Source of the DNA: UBA6522 sp965237785
GTDB lineage: Bacteria; Pseudomonadota; Gammaproteobacteria; Steroidobacterales; Rariloculaceae
Direction: 5' to 3'
DNA length: 64,000 nt
Assembly: GCA_965237785.1 (NCBI GenBank)
Contig: OZ250159.1
Coordinates: 3,348,001-3,412,000 of the forward strand
Part shown: positions 1-8,510 of the stretch, in pieces
Layout of the letters: each line of letters starts with the position of its first letter
Numbering within the stretch: position 1 is the first letter of the stretch
Notes under the pieces: generated by a model
The model's database searches: none
The model's input: only the letters and a program-made list of their open reading frames with translations
What the model was told of the DNA's origin: nothing
Translations under genes and position numbers: made by a program

Positions 1-204
1 TACAACGCGGCACTCAACGACCTGGAGGCGGGTCTGGTGAATCGGGATCTCGTACAGATGAAGCTCGATGACCTCCCGCCGGCGGCGGCCCCGGAATCGC
101 CGGTGGCCGGCACGGTACCGAATGGCGACGCAACCGCGACACCGGACGACGCGGCCACCGCGACGCCGAACGCAGAGACCGCCACAGCGGAGTCGCTGCC
201 ATGA
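1..204 (+). CDS. C-terminal end of a YfgM-like tetratricopeptide protein (partial at the window edge)
   Basis: An open frame enters from the left edge and stops at a TGA that overlaps the next ATG (ATGA, 201-204). The visible tail is about 67 residues. It begins with a helical stretch (ALNDLEAGLVNRDLVQMKLDDL) followed by an acidic Ala/Thr/Pro-rich tail. The assignment to YfgM, an inner-membrane ancillary SecYEG/BamB-linked protein, rests mainly on the conserved yfgM-bamB-der order in Gammaproteobacteria. The tail alone is not diagnostic. Translational coupling to bamB is likely from the 4-bp overlap. Confidence 0.55.
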   Translation, partial: YNAALNDLEAGLVNRDLVQMKLDDLPPAAAPESPVAGTVPNGDATATPDDAATATPNAETATAESLP

Positions 205-1385
205 CGCGGTGGCCGATACTGATGATCGCCGTTCTCGGCGCGGCCGCGGCCGGCTGTGGTGGGAACAATAACGACACGACCGAGCCGCCCGCCGAGCTGC
301 AGTCCTTCGACGAACGGATCGAGGTGCGCAGGCTTTGGAGTTCGCGCGTCGGCCGGGGCGCGGAACGTCTGCGCCTTGGCCTGGCTCCGGCAACGGACGG
401 AGCCTGGATTTACGCCGGCAGCCATGGCGGCGAAGTCGCGTCGTTCGACATCGAGACGGGTCGGCGCGGTTGGTCGGCTCGGACCGATCTGCCGCTGTCC
501 GCCGGCCCGGCCTACGGCTCCGGCATTCTTGCACTGGGTACCACTGACGGCGAACTGATCGCGCTCGATCCCGAGTCCGGCGAAGAGCTATGGCGCCAGG
601 CGGTTGGCGCGGAGGTACTTGCCGCGCCGGCCATCGGCGGCGAGGTGGTGGCGTTGCGCACCGTGGACGGAAGATTGCGCGGCTATTCCAGCCTGGATGG
701 GCGAGAGCTTTGGTCCGTCGTGCAGACCGTCCCGGCCCTCACCATGCGCGGCAATACGGCACCCTTTGTAGCAGGAACCAGCGTGGTCACGGGATTCGAC
801 AACGGCCGCCTGGGGGCTTACGAGCTGGCCTCGGGAGATCCTCTGTGGGAGATCGCCGTGGCGGCCCCTTCGGGGCGCACCGAGCTGGAGCGGCTCGTGG
901 ACATCAGCGCCGGACTCCAGGTAGCAGGAAACGATGTCTTTGCCGTCGGCTATCACGGCCGGGCGGTGGGCGTCGCGCTTGAGACGGGTCTTGTCTTGTG
1001 GCAACAGGAACTCTCCAGCTACGCCGGTCTCGGCGTGGACGTGAGCAGTGTCTACGTAACCGATGAATTCAGCGAACTGGTCGCGTTGGAGCGCGGCGCG
1101 GGGACACCCAGGTGGCGGCAGGACGCGTTGCGGCTCCGGGACGCCACCGCGCCGAGCGCCTTCGGCAATACGCTCGTCGTCGGCGACTTTGAAGGGTTCC
1201 TGCATTGGATCGACCCGAGTGACGGCAGCTTTCTCGCCCGCGAGCGCGTGTCGTCGAACCGCATCAACGCCGCTCCTCTGGTGGTGGGCCAAAGTCTGAT
1301 CGCCCAGGCCGAGGACGGGACCGTCTCGGCCTATGCCGTCGTGTCGGACGAGCGCGTGCCGGCGCCCCCGGACGACCCGAGCTGA
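201..1385 (+). CDS. bamB: Outer-membrane assembly lipoprotein BamB
   Basis: A 394-residue exported lipoprotein. A short hydrophobic signal ends in a lipobox (AAAAGC) with the acylated Cys at residue 19, so the mature protein would be anchored in the periplasmic leaflet of the outer membrane. The rest shows PQQ-like beta-propeller repeats (for example GELIALDPESGEELW), as in BamB, which scaffolds the BamA/BamD beta-barrel insertion machine. The length matches the family. It overlaps the upstream YfgM-like frame by 4 bp and is followed 24 bp later by der, the classic gammaproteobacterial order. Confidence 0.93.
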   Translation: MTRWPILMIAVLGAAAAGCGGNNNDTTEPPAELQSFDERIEVRRLWSSRVGRGAERLRLGLAPATDGAWIYAGSHGGEVASFDIETGRRGWSARTDLPLSAGPAYGSGILALGTTDGELIALDPESGEELWRQAVGAEVLAAPAIGGEVVALRTVDGRLRGYSSLDGRELWSVVQTVPALTMRGNTAPFVAGTSVVTGFDNGRLGAYELASGDPLWEIAVAAPSGRTELERLVDISAGLQVAGNDVFAVGYHGRAVGVALETGLVLWQQELSSYAGLGVDVSSVYVTDEFSELVALERGAGTPRWRQDALRLRDATAPSAFGNTLVVGDFEGFLHWIDPSDGSFLARERVSSNRINAAPLVVGQSLIAQAEDGTVSAYAVVSDERVPAPPDDPS

Positions 1386-1409
1386 ATGTAGAAATGAGGT
1401 CTCGGGATC

Positions 1410-2804
1410 ATGCTTCCCGTAATAGCATTGGTGGGTCAACCGAATGTCGGCAAATCCACCCTGTTCAACCAACTCACCCGCTCCCGGGATGCCCTGGTGG
1501 CCGATTTTCCCGGTTTGACCCGAGATCGACGCTATGGCTTCGCCACGCTTGACGGACGGACCGCGGTCGTAATAGATACGGGGGGGCTCAGCCACGAAGC
1601 GGGAGACGTGGCCACCCTGGCCGCCCGACAGGCACAGGCCGCCGTGGACGAGGCCGACGCGGTCATTCTTGTCGTTGATGGCCGGGCAGGCTTGTCCGCG
1701 GCCGATGAGACGATCGCGCTTCGGCTTCGGACCTGCAACAAACCGGTCACAGTGGCCGTGAACAAGTCCGAAGGCGTCGCCCCCGAACTGGCGGAGGCGG
1801 AATTCCACTCGCTCGGATTGGGCTTCCCGGTGAGCATTGCGGCCTTGCACGGACGCCGGGTGAAGACTCTGATGAACGCGGTCATGGAACCGTTCGCCGA
1901 CGTCCCGGATCCATCCGCCGCGGCATCCGGCGAACATTTGCAGGGACCCAGACTGGCGGTCGTGGGAAGGCCCAACGTCGGCAAATCCACATTGATCAAC
2001 CGCCTGCTTGGCTCCGAGCGCCTGGTCACCTCTCCTCACCCGGGCACCACCCGGGACAGCGTGCTTGTGCCCTGTGAACGGCGAGGCCGGCATTTCGTTC
2101 TAGTCGATACCGCCGGGATTCGCCGGCGCGCCCGCGTGCATGACTCCATAGAAAAATTCAGCGTCGTACAAAGCCTGCGGGCGATCGAGGACTCCGGAGT
2201 GGTGCTTTGTTTGCTCGACGCTCGGGAGAGCGTGACTGAACAGGATCTTCACCTGATCGGTTTGAGCATCGCGCGGGGCCGCGCCATCACCATCGCGTTG
2301 AACAAGTGGGACGGCATCGAACCTGGCCGTCGTCGTCGTATCGAAGCAGACGCCCGGCGCCGGCTGGCGTTCGCGGAACTTGCACGAGTCAACTACATCT
2401 CGGCGCTTCACGGGAGCGGCATCGATTCCGCGGTTGACGCGGCACTGCGCGCATACGAGTCGGCGGGCCGGGAATTTACGACCCCGGATTTGAACCGGAT
2501 TCTGGCGCGGGCGCTGACCGCGCATCCCACGCCGCTCGTGGGCGGGCGCCGAATTCGCCTGCGCTATGCCCACCAAGGCGGCCGGCACCCACCGATCATC
2601 GTCATCCACGGTAGCCGGACCGACCGCCTGCCGGGGCACTACCGCCGATACCTGGTAAACGCATTCCGCAAGACCTTGCGCCTGGAGGGCGCGCCGCTGA
2701 GACTGGAGTTCAAAAGCGGCGGGAATCCCTACGCCGGCGTGCGCAGCCGGCCGAAACCGTTGCAACGCCGCGGGCGGACCATCCGCCGCGGGAACCGCGG
2801 ATAG
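1410..2804 (+). CDS. der: Ribosome-assembly GTPase Der (EngA)
   Basis: A 464-residue tandem GTPase. Two Walker A motifs are visible, GQPNVGKST near residue 9 and GRPNVGKST near residue 187, each followed by DxxG (DTGG, DTAG). The G4 motifs are NKSE in the first domain and NKWD in the second; NKxE in domain 1 is common in this family. The basic C-terminus (RSRPKPLQRRGRTIRR) follows the KH-like domain. Der acts in late 50S ribosome maturation and is essential. It is probably co-transcribed with bamB. Confidence 0.96.
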   Translation: MLPVIALVGQPNVGKSTLFNQLTRSRDALVADFPGLTRDRRYGFATLDGRTAVVIDTGGLSHEAGDVATLAARQAQAAVDEADAVILVVDGRAGLSAADETIALRLRTCNKPVTVAVNKSEGVAPELAEAEFHSLGLGFPVSIAALHGRRVKTLMNAVMEPFADVPDPSAAASGEHLQGPRLAVVGRPNVGKSTLINRLLGSERLVTSPHPGTTRDSVLVPCERRGRHFVLVDTAGIRRRARVHDSIEKFSVVQSLRAIEDSGVVLCLLDARESVTEQDLHLIGLSIARGRAITIALNKWDGIEPGRRRRIEADARRRLAFAELARVNYISALHGSGIDSAVDAALRAYESAGREFTTPDLNRILARALTAHPTPLVGGRRIRLRYAHQGGRHPPIIVIHGSRTDRLPGHYRRYLVNAFRKTLRLEGAPLRLEFKSGGNPYAGVRSRPKPLQRRGRTIRRGNRG

Positions 2805-2857
2805 CGTTGACAGGCCTCATTGTCCTATTCTCATAACGAGAAATTACATTCGCGCGC

Positions 2858-2941
2858 GTGGGAAACGGTTAACCTGCATCACCCACCGATTGTCGTCGCG
2901 AGGACGTGTGCCGCCGCGGCAACCGCGGTGGAAAATGGGTG
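2858..2941 (+). promoter_or_regulatory. Structured leader upstream of metX with competing stems
   Basis: The 195-bp gap between der and metX holds several helices. A 9-bp hairpin pairs 2911-2919 with 2923-2931 (CCGCCGCGG/CCGCGGTGG, loop CAA). A small stem CGTC/GACG lies at 2894-2906. An enclosing stem pairs CACCCA (2880-2885) with TGGGTG (2936-2941). The 5' arm of the enclosing stem can alternatively pair with GTGGG at 2858-2862, giving mutually exclusive folds. This resembles an RNA control element, but it matches no SAM or SAH riboswitch consensus that I recognise. The function is inferred only. Confidence 0.3.
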
Positions 2942-2999
2942 AGCGACGCGGGTTAAACTTCCGGCGCTCCGCACCGGAGTGATACACAACCAGGGAATC

Positions 3000-4097
3000 A
3001 TGGGCGACGGCGCGAGGAAATTTGTAACGCTGGAAGGTGAATTCCCCATGCACCGGGGCGGCGCCTTGCTGAACCCCACCGTCGCCTATGAGACCTGGGG
3101 CGAGTTGAACCGGCATCGGGACAACGCCGTGCTGATCTTCACCGGGCTTTCGCCGTCGGCGCACGCAGCCTCGTCGCCCGAGGACCCGGCGCCGGGCTGG
3201 TGGGAAGAGGTGATCGGTCCCGGCCGATCCATCGATACCCGGCGCTTATTCGTGATCTGCGTAAATTCCCTGGGTAGTTGCTTCGGTTCCACGGGACCCG
3301 CCTCGCGGAATCCGCTAAGCGGAGAAATCTACCGCCGGACGTTCCCGGTGCTGTCCCTGGAAGACGTGGCGCGAGGCGGGCGCGAAGTTATTCGGCGACT
3401 CCAGGTACAGAAACTTTACGCGACCGTGGGGCCGTCCATGGGCGGGATGACGGCGCTGGCGTTTGAAATACTTTTCCCGGGTCTCTCGGCAAGACTGCTG
3501 ATCATCTCGTCCGCAACCCGATCCATGCCCTTCGCCACCGCGTTACGCTCGCTGCAACGGGAGATCATTCGCCGCGACCCCAACTGGCAAGACGGCAACT
3601 ACACGCCCGACGCCTTGCCCATCACGGGTATGCGTCTGGCGCGCAAGCTGGGAATGATCACCTACCGCTCGGCCGAGGAGTGGCGTGGCCGGTTCGGGCG
3701 CGAGCGCAGTTGCGAGGAGTGCGAGACCGGCGACCCGTTCGCCCACAGTTTTGAGATCGAGTCCTACCTGCAACACCACGCCAACAAATTCACCGGGCAA
3801 TTCGATCCCAACTGCTACCTGTACCTTTCCCGGGCAAGCGATCTTTTTGACGTCGCGGATCATGGCGCCACCATTGAAGCGGGACTGGAGCATATTCAGG
3901 CGAAGCGAGTCCGGGTGATCGGCGTCGCCAGCGACATTCTGTTTCCGATTCACCAGCAGCGCGAGTTGGCCGAGCAATTGGATGCGCCGGGGCGAGAGGT
4001 GGAGTTCATGGAGTTGCCTTCCATCCAGGGTCACGATTCGTTCCTCGTGGACATGGACAACTTCCGCCCGGCGATTGCGAGTTTCTTCAGTCGCTGA
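3000..4097 (+). CDS. metX: Homoserine O-acyltransferase MetX
   Basis: An alpha/beta-hydrolase-fold acyltransferase that activates homoserine in methionine biosynthesis, using acetyl-CoA or succinyl-CoA; the acyl donor cannot be read from the sequence with certainty. The nucleophile motif GPSMGGM, the late Asp segment (ASDILFP) and the His segment (GHDSFL) give the full catalytic triad. The ATG at 3000 is preferred because AGGGA precedes it. An in-frame GTG at 2979 would add seven residues but has poor spacing. The protein is 365 residues, normal for the family. A structured leader precedes it. Confidence 0.9.
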   Translation: MGDGARKFVTLEGEFPMHRGGALLNPTVAYETWGELNRHRDNAVLIFTGLSPSAHAASSPEDPAPGWWEEVIGPGRSIDTRRLFVICVNSLGSCFGSTGPASRNPLSGEIYRRTFPVLSLEDVARGGREVIRRLQVQKLYATVGPSMGGMTALAFEILFPGLSARLLIISSATRSMPFATALRSLQREIIRRDPNWQDGNYTPDALPITGMRLARKLGMITYRSAEEWRGRFGRERSCEECETGDPFAHSFEIESYLQHHANKFTGQFDPNCYLYLSRASDLFDVADHGATIEAGLEHIQAKRVRVIGVASDILFPIHQQRELAEQLDAPGREVEFMELPSIQGHDSFLVDMDNFRPAIASFFSR

Positions 4098-4271
4098 CGC
4101 GGTGTTGACGCCTGCCCTCATATCGCGCCAATCCGATACCGCGGCCCCCGGCCCGCGGCCCAGTGCAGTGCGGTTTGTGACGCAGTCGCTTACCGGCCAG
4201 TGAGTTTTCCGCTATGGTATGTCGTAGGCGTGTACGGGAACGGAAATTCGCGCCAAGGGGAGAACAAAACA

Positions 4272-5501
4272 ATGAAATCAACACTTAGTTGGATCGCGTC
4301 GGGCGTCGGATTGACCATGTGGCTCGCGGGCTGTTCCGGCGACGAGTCCCCGATGAATGGCGCCGACGAGTCCGGCGCGAGCGTCGACCAAGGCGAAATC
4401 GGTGCCGCCACCGCGCAACCGGTTACTTCGCAATCAGCGGCCCCCCAATACGAAGTGGACCCCAGCTGGCCCCGGCAGCTTCCAAATCGATGGTCGCTCG
4501 GCCAGGTTTCCGGCATCGCCACCGATAGCCAGGACAATATCTGGATCATTCAACGTCCGCGGACGCTCACGGAGCACGAGGCGGGCGCGGTGCAGAATCC
4601 GCCGATGCACGACTGTTGCGCGCCGGCGCCTTCGGTGATCGCGTTCAACCCGGCCGGAGAAGTTATCCACGCGTGGGGTGGACCGACCTGGGATCGGGAA
4701 CTGAGCGAGTGGGTGGAACCCGAGGATGGCTGGCCCGCGGGCGAGCACGGGATTTTCGTCGATTACCAGGACAATGTCTGGATCGGCGGCAACGGCATGA
4801 GCGATCACATCGTGCTGAAGTTCAACCCCGAGGGTGAACGTCTGCTCAGGATCGGCGAATGGCAGACGACCATGGGCAGTAACGATACCCGTCATCTGGG
4901 TCGGCCCGCGGATATCACCGTGGACCCCGAGACCCATGAAGTCTATATCGCCGACGGCTACCTGAACCGCCGTGTGATCGTCTTCGATGCCGACACCGGC
5001 GAATACAAGCGACACTGGGGCGCGTTCGGCAACGTGCCCGACGACTCGATCGACACTTCGGAATACCTGCCGGATGCGGAGCCGCTGCAGGTGTGGCATA
5101 ACCCGGTGCACGCGGTGAGGATCGCCAATGACGGCCTGGTCTACGTCGCCGATCGCCAGGGAAATCGAATTCACGTGTTCAACAAGGACGGCTCCTTTGT
5201 CATGGAGGGCCGTTTTGCGGAATGGACCGTCGGCGGTCAGGGGGCGGCGTGGGATATCGAGTTCTCCCGCGACCCCGAGCAGAGCTGGCTTTTCGCGGCG
5301 GACGGCGCAAACAAGAAGATCTGGATTCTTGAGCGCGACACGCTCGAGGTGGTAAGTTCATTCGGCCACGGCGGCCGCCAGGCGGGCCAGTTCGAGTGGG
5401 TCCACAACATCACCGCCGACAGCTTCGGCAACCTCTATACATCCGAGGTCAACACCGGCAAGCGCGTGCAGAAGTGGGTTCCGGTCGGAACCGGAATTTA
5501 A
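4272..5501 (+). CDS. Exported lipoprotein with NHL/six-bladed beta-propeller domain
   Basis: A 409-residue protein starting at ATG 4272 behind GGGGAG. A signal with lipobox LAGC predicts a lipoprotein. The body has repeated NHL-type blades (SGIATDSQDNIWI, DITVDPETHEVYIADG, NITADSFGNLYTSEV), similar to peptidyl-alpha-hydroxyglycine alpha-amidating-lyase-like propellers. The substrate is unknown. It converges with xseA, overlapping by 4 bp at the stop codons, so the two transcripts must terminate tail to tail. Confidence 0.75.
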   Translation: MKSTLSWIASGVGLTMWLAGCSGDESPMNGADESGASVDQGEIGAATAQPVTSQSAAPQYEVDPSWPRQLPNRWSLGQVSGIATDSQDNIWIIQRPRTLTEHEAGAVQNPPMHDCCAPAPSVIAFNPAGEVIHAWGGPTWDRELSEWVEPEDGWPAGEHGIFVDYQDNVWIGGNGMSDHIVLKFNPEGERLLRIGEWQTTMGSNDTRHLGRPADITVDPETHEVYIADGYLNRRVIVFDADTGEYKRHWGAFGNVPDDSIDTSEYLPDAEPLQVWHNPVHAVRIANDGLVYVADRQGNRIHVFNKDGSFVMEGRFAEWTVGGQGAAWDIEFSRDPEQSWLFAADGANKKIWILERDTLEVVSSFGHGGRQAGQFEWVHNITADSFGNLYTSEVNTGKRVQKWVPVGTGI

Positions 5502-6910
5502 TTCGATTCGGCGTCGCGGAGGGGGCTGGTCGAATCCGCGGATCTTGACTCGTCCACGGTGGCGGACAACCCGCCGCGGGCCAGCCGGATATCGATGGCC
5601 GTGCCCGACGGTGCGGCCTGGGCATCCATGACGATGCCGCCGTCCTCTCCGCTGGTGACGATGGCATAACCTCGCTGAAGCGTCGCCAGGGGACTCACCG
5701 ACTCCAGGGTCCGCTGCGCCAGTGCCAGTCGTTCGCGCCGCCTTTGGAGCGATTCACGGGCAGCCTGCGCCAGACCGCGAGAAACGAATCGCATGCGCTC
5801 GTGCAGGCCCTCGATTCGATGTGCCGGACTGGCCCCGGGGAGTCGCGCGGATGACTCGGCCAGCCGCGAGCGCCGTTCCTCCAACAGCCGCGTCAGGCTC
5901 AACCGAGTCCGGGTTTCCAGTTCGTCCAGGCGCTGCTGGGATTGCCGTAGCTGCACCCCGGGGTGGCTTTGCTCGAGGCGGTGGGCGAGCGTCGACAGGA
6001 GATTCCGTGGTCCCGCCAACCGCTGCTTCGCGGCCCGTGACAAGCGCTCGTCCATGGCCGTGAGCGCACTTAGCCACTGCGTCCGATCCGGCACCGCCAA
6101 CTCTGCCGCACCCGAGGGCGTGGGTGCGCGCACATCGGCCACGAAATCCGCAACGGTGAAATCGATTTCGTGCCCGACGCCGGAGATGATGGGGATCCGG
6201 ACGGCGGCCATGGCCCGCGCGACGACTTCCTCGTTGAACGACCACAGGTCCTCCAGCGACCCGCCGCCCCGGGCCAGAATGAGCAGGTCGCATTCGTCCC
6301 GCCGGTCCGCCAACTCCAGCGTGGCCGCGATCTCCGCCGCGGCGGTCGTGCCTTGCACGGCCGTGGGATAGACCAGTGCGGGAACCGCGGGGAAACGCCG
6401 CGCAAGCACGGTGAGAATGTCGCGCACCGCCGCCCCGCTGGGTGACGTGACAATTCCGATCCGTCGCGGCAGCGCCGGCAGGTCGCGCTTGAACCGGGCA
6501 TCGAACAGGCCCTCGGCGGCGAGCTTGCGCTTGAGTTCCTCAAACTGTCGGCGCAACAGGCCTTCGCCCACCTCCTCAAGGTATTCCACCACCATCTGGA
6601 ACTCGCCACGGGGCTCGTAGATGCTCACCCGGCCGCGGGCGAGCACGTGTTGGCCGTTATCCGGACGAAACCTCAGCAGCCGGTTGTTCTGGCGAAACAT
6701 GGCGCAACGGAGTTGCGCATTCTCATCCTTCACTCGCCAATAAAGGTGCCCGGAGGACGGGCGTGCCAGGTCGGAAATCTCCCCCTCCACCCAGACCACG
6801 CCCAGTTGATCTTCGATAATCCTGCGCGCCTGCCGGTTCAGCGAAGATACCGAATACACCTCGCGAGTAGGCTGAAGGGGCAGCTCCAGGCTGTCTCCGA
6901 ACGAGTTCAT
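5498..6910 (-). CDS. xseA: Exodeoxyribonuclease VII large subunit
   Basis: A 470-residue protein starting at the ATG at 6910 (MNSFGDSLELP). A longer frame exists but would run back towards the guaB promoter. An N-terminal OB-fold segment (VWVEGEISDL, GHLYWRVKDE) precedes the catalytic domain (GIVTSPSGAAVRDI, LARGGGSLEDLW) and a long C-terminal coiled coil rich in Arg/Leu. With XseB it degrades single-stranded DNA to acid-soluble oligonucleotides in repair. It is divergent from guaB. Confidence 0.95.
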   Translation of the reverse strand: MNSFGDSLELPLQPTREVYSVSSLNRQARRIIEDQLGVVWVEGEISDLARPSSGHLYWRVKDENAQLRCAMFRQNNRLLRFRPDNGQHVLARGRVSIYEPRGEFQMVVEYLEEVGEGLLRRQFEELKRKLAAEGLFDARFKRDLPALPRRIGIVTSPSGAAVRDILTVLARRFPAVPALVYPTAVQGTTAAAEIAATLELADRRDECDLLILARGGGSLEDLWSFNEEVVARAMAAVRIPIISGVGHEIDFTVADFVADVRAPTPSGAAELAVPDRTQWLSALTAMDERLSRAAKQRLAGPRNLLSTLAHRLEQSHPGVQLRQSQQRLDELETRTRLSLTRLLEERRSRLAESSARLPGASPAHRIEGLHERMRFVSRGLAQAARESLQRRRERLALAQRTLESVSPLATLQRGYAIVTSGEDGGIVMDAQAAPSGTAIDIRLARGGLSATVDESRSADSTSPLRDAESN

Positions 6911-6981
6911 GGGCGCAGTATACGTTAGCGGAAATTGCCCACCCGGCGCCCCGGCTTCGGCCCGTCGGGCGGCCGCCGACA

Positions 6982-7010
6982 TTTACCCCGGTTTTGCGCA
7001 ACCGTATAAT
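6982..7010 (+). promoter_or_regulatory. Sigma70-type promoter for guaB
   Basis: The -35 box TTTACC (6982-6987) and a perfect -10 TATAAT (7005-7010) are separated by exactly 17 bp. They lie 30 bp upstream of the guaB ATG in the intergenic region divergent from xseA. Transcription would start near 7017. Confidence 0.75.
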
Positions 7011-7040
7011 TACCTGTTTAGGCAGCGAGTGAGATTGTCC

Positions 7041-8507
7041 ATGCGGATCCTTCACGAGGCTCTCACTTTCGACGACGTGATGCTGCTGCCCGCCTACTCA
7101 GAGGTCCTGCCTCGGGAGGTGGCCTTGGGCACGCGCCTCACCCGCACGCTTTCCCTCAATATTCCGATCATTTCCGCCGCCATGGACACGGTGACAGAGG
7201 CGCGGCTGGCCATCGGCCTGGCCCAGGTCGGCGGCATCGGCATCATTCACAAGAACATGTCCCCCGAGGAACAGGCGCGCCATGTCCTGCGGGTCAAGAA
7301 ATACGAAAGCGGCGTGATTACCGACCCGATCACCGTGACCCCGGACACGTCGATCGAGGCGGTGATCGAGCTGACCCGATCCAACAGTATCTCTGGAGTT
7401 CCGGTGGTGGAAGGCGAGGACCTCGTCGGCATCGTCACCCGCCGTGACCTGCGATTCGAAACGCAACTGGACGCGCCGGTGTCGGCGGTAATGACACCCA
7501 AGAACCGCCTGGTCACCGTGAAGGAGAACCCGGGCAACGACGAGGTAATGACGCTGCTGCACCAGCATCGAATCGAGAAGGTGCTGGTGGTGGACGATGA
7601 CTTTCGCTTGCGCGGGATGATTACGGCAAAGGACTTCCAGAAGGCCACCGACTATCCCCTGGCATCCAAGGATGAACTCGGCGCACTGCGGGTCGGCGCC
7701 GCCGTGGGGACCGCTTGGAATACCGACGACCGGGTCGCCGCCCTGGTCGAAGCGGGCGTCGACGTTCTGGTCGTCGATACCGCCCACGGCCATACCCGAG
7801 GCGTCATCGACCGTGTTCGCAAGATCGGCGCGGACCACCCGGACCTGCCGCTCATCGCCGGTAACGTAGCCACCGGCGAGGGTGCAAAAGCGCTGGCGGA
7901 TGCCGGCGCGGATGCCGTCAAGGTAGGGATCGGACCCGGCTCCATCTGCACCACCCGGGTTATCGCCGGCGTGGGTGTTCCGCAAATCACCGCCGTGGCC
8001 GAAGTGGCGGGGGCCCTCAAGGACGCCGACGTTCCCGTCATCTCCGACGGGGGCATTCGTTACTCGGGAGACATTGCCAAAGCGATCGCGGCGGGTGCCC
8101 ACTGTGTGATGATCGGCGGTCTGTTCGCCGGCACCGAGGAGTCGCCCGGCGAGGTCGAACTGTACCAGGGACGCTCTTACAAATCGTACCGCGGCATGGG
8201 TTCGGTGGGCGCCATGGCGCAGCACCACGGATCGTCAGACCGTTATTTCCAGGATGCGAGCGAGGACCTGGAGAAGTTGGTTCCCGAGGGCGTCGAAGGG
8301 CGCGTGCCGTACAAGGGCAGTCTGGTGCCCATCGTGGGCCAGTTGATGGGCGGCATGCGCGCGGCGATGGGATACACGGGAAACGGCAGCGTCGAGGACC
8401 TGCGTTCCAGCGCCTGTTTCGTTCGCATCACGGGGGCGGGGCGCAAGGAAAGTCACGTACACGACGTGGCCATCACCAAGGAACCGCCGAACTACCGGGC
8501 GGAGTAA
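7041..8507 (+). CDS. guaB: Inosine-5'-monophosphate dehydrogenase
   Basis: A 488-residue enzyme that oxidises IMP to XMP with NAD+, the committed step to GMP. Start ATG 7041 (MRILHEALTFDDV) matches the family N-terminus. A CBS pair sits at about residues 95-200 (DTSIEAVIEL and the LRGMITAKD region). The catalytic loop is GIGPGSICTTR with the nucleophilic Cys, followed by GGIRYSGD and the RGMGS flap. It is driven by the TATAAT promoter upstream. guaA follows after 3 bp, so the two form an operon. Confidence 0.97.
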   Translation: MRILHEALTFDDVMLLPAYSEVLPREVALGTRLTRTLSLNIPIISAAMDTVTEARLAIGLAQVGGIGIIHKNMSPEEQARHVLRVKKYESGVITDPITVTPDTSIEAVIELTRSNSISGVPVVEGEDLVGIVTRRDLRFETQLDAPVSAVMTPKNRLVTVKENPGNDEVMTLLHQHRIEKVLVVDDDFRLRGMITAKDFQKATDYPLASKDELGALRVGAAVGTAWNTDDRVAALVEAGVDVLVVDTAHGHTRGVIDRVRKIGADHPDLPLIAGNVATGEGAKALADAGADAVKVGIGPGSICTTRVIAGVGVPQITAVAEVAGALKDADVPVISDGGIRYSGDIAKAIAAGAHCVMIGGLFAGTEESPGEVELYQGRSYKSYRGMGSVGAMAQHHGSSDRYFQDASEDLEKLVPEGVEGRVPYKGSLVPIVGQLMGGMRAAMGYTGNGSVEDLRSSACFVRITGAGRKESHVHDVAITKEPPNYRAE

Positions 8508-8510
8508 CCT

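Noticed and set aside
588..2093. Long minus-strand open frame of about 500 codons opposite bamB and der
   Set aside because: It is the antisense of two well-supported genes in GC-rich DNA, with no domain and composition typical of shadow frames.
2805..2999. Known SAM or SAH riboswitch upstream of metX
   Set aside because: I looked for the conserved cores of SAM-I, SAM-II and SAH riboswitches and did not find them; only an unassigned structured leader is claimed.
7098..8228. Minus-strand frame of 376 codons opposite guaB
   Set aside because: Antisense shadow of an unambiguous IMP dehydrogenase; no recognisable protein features.
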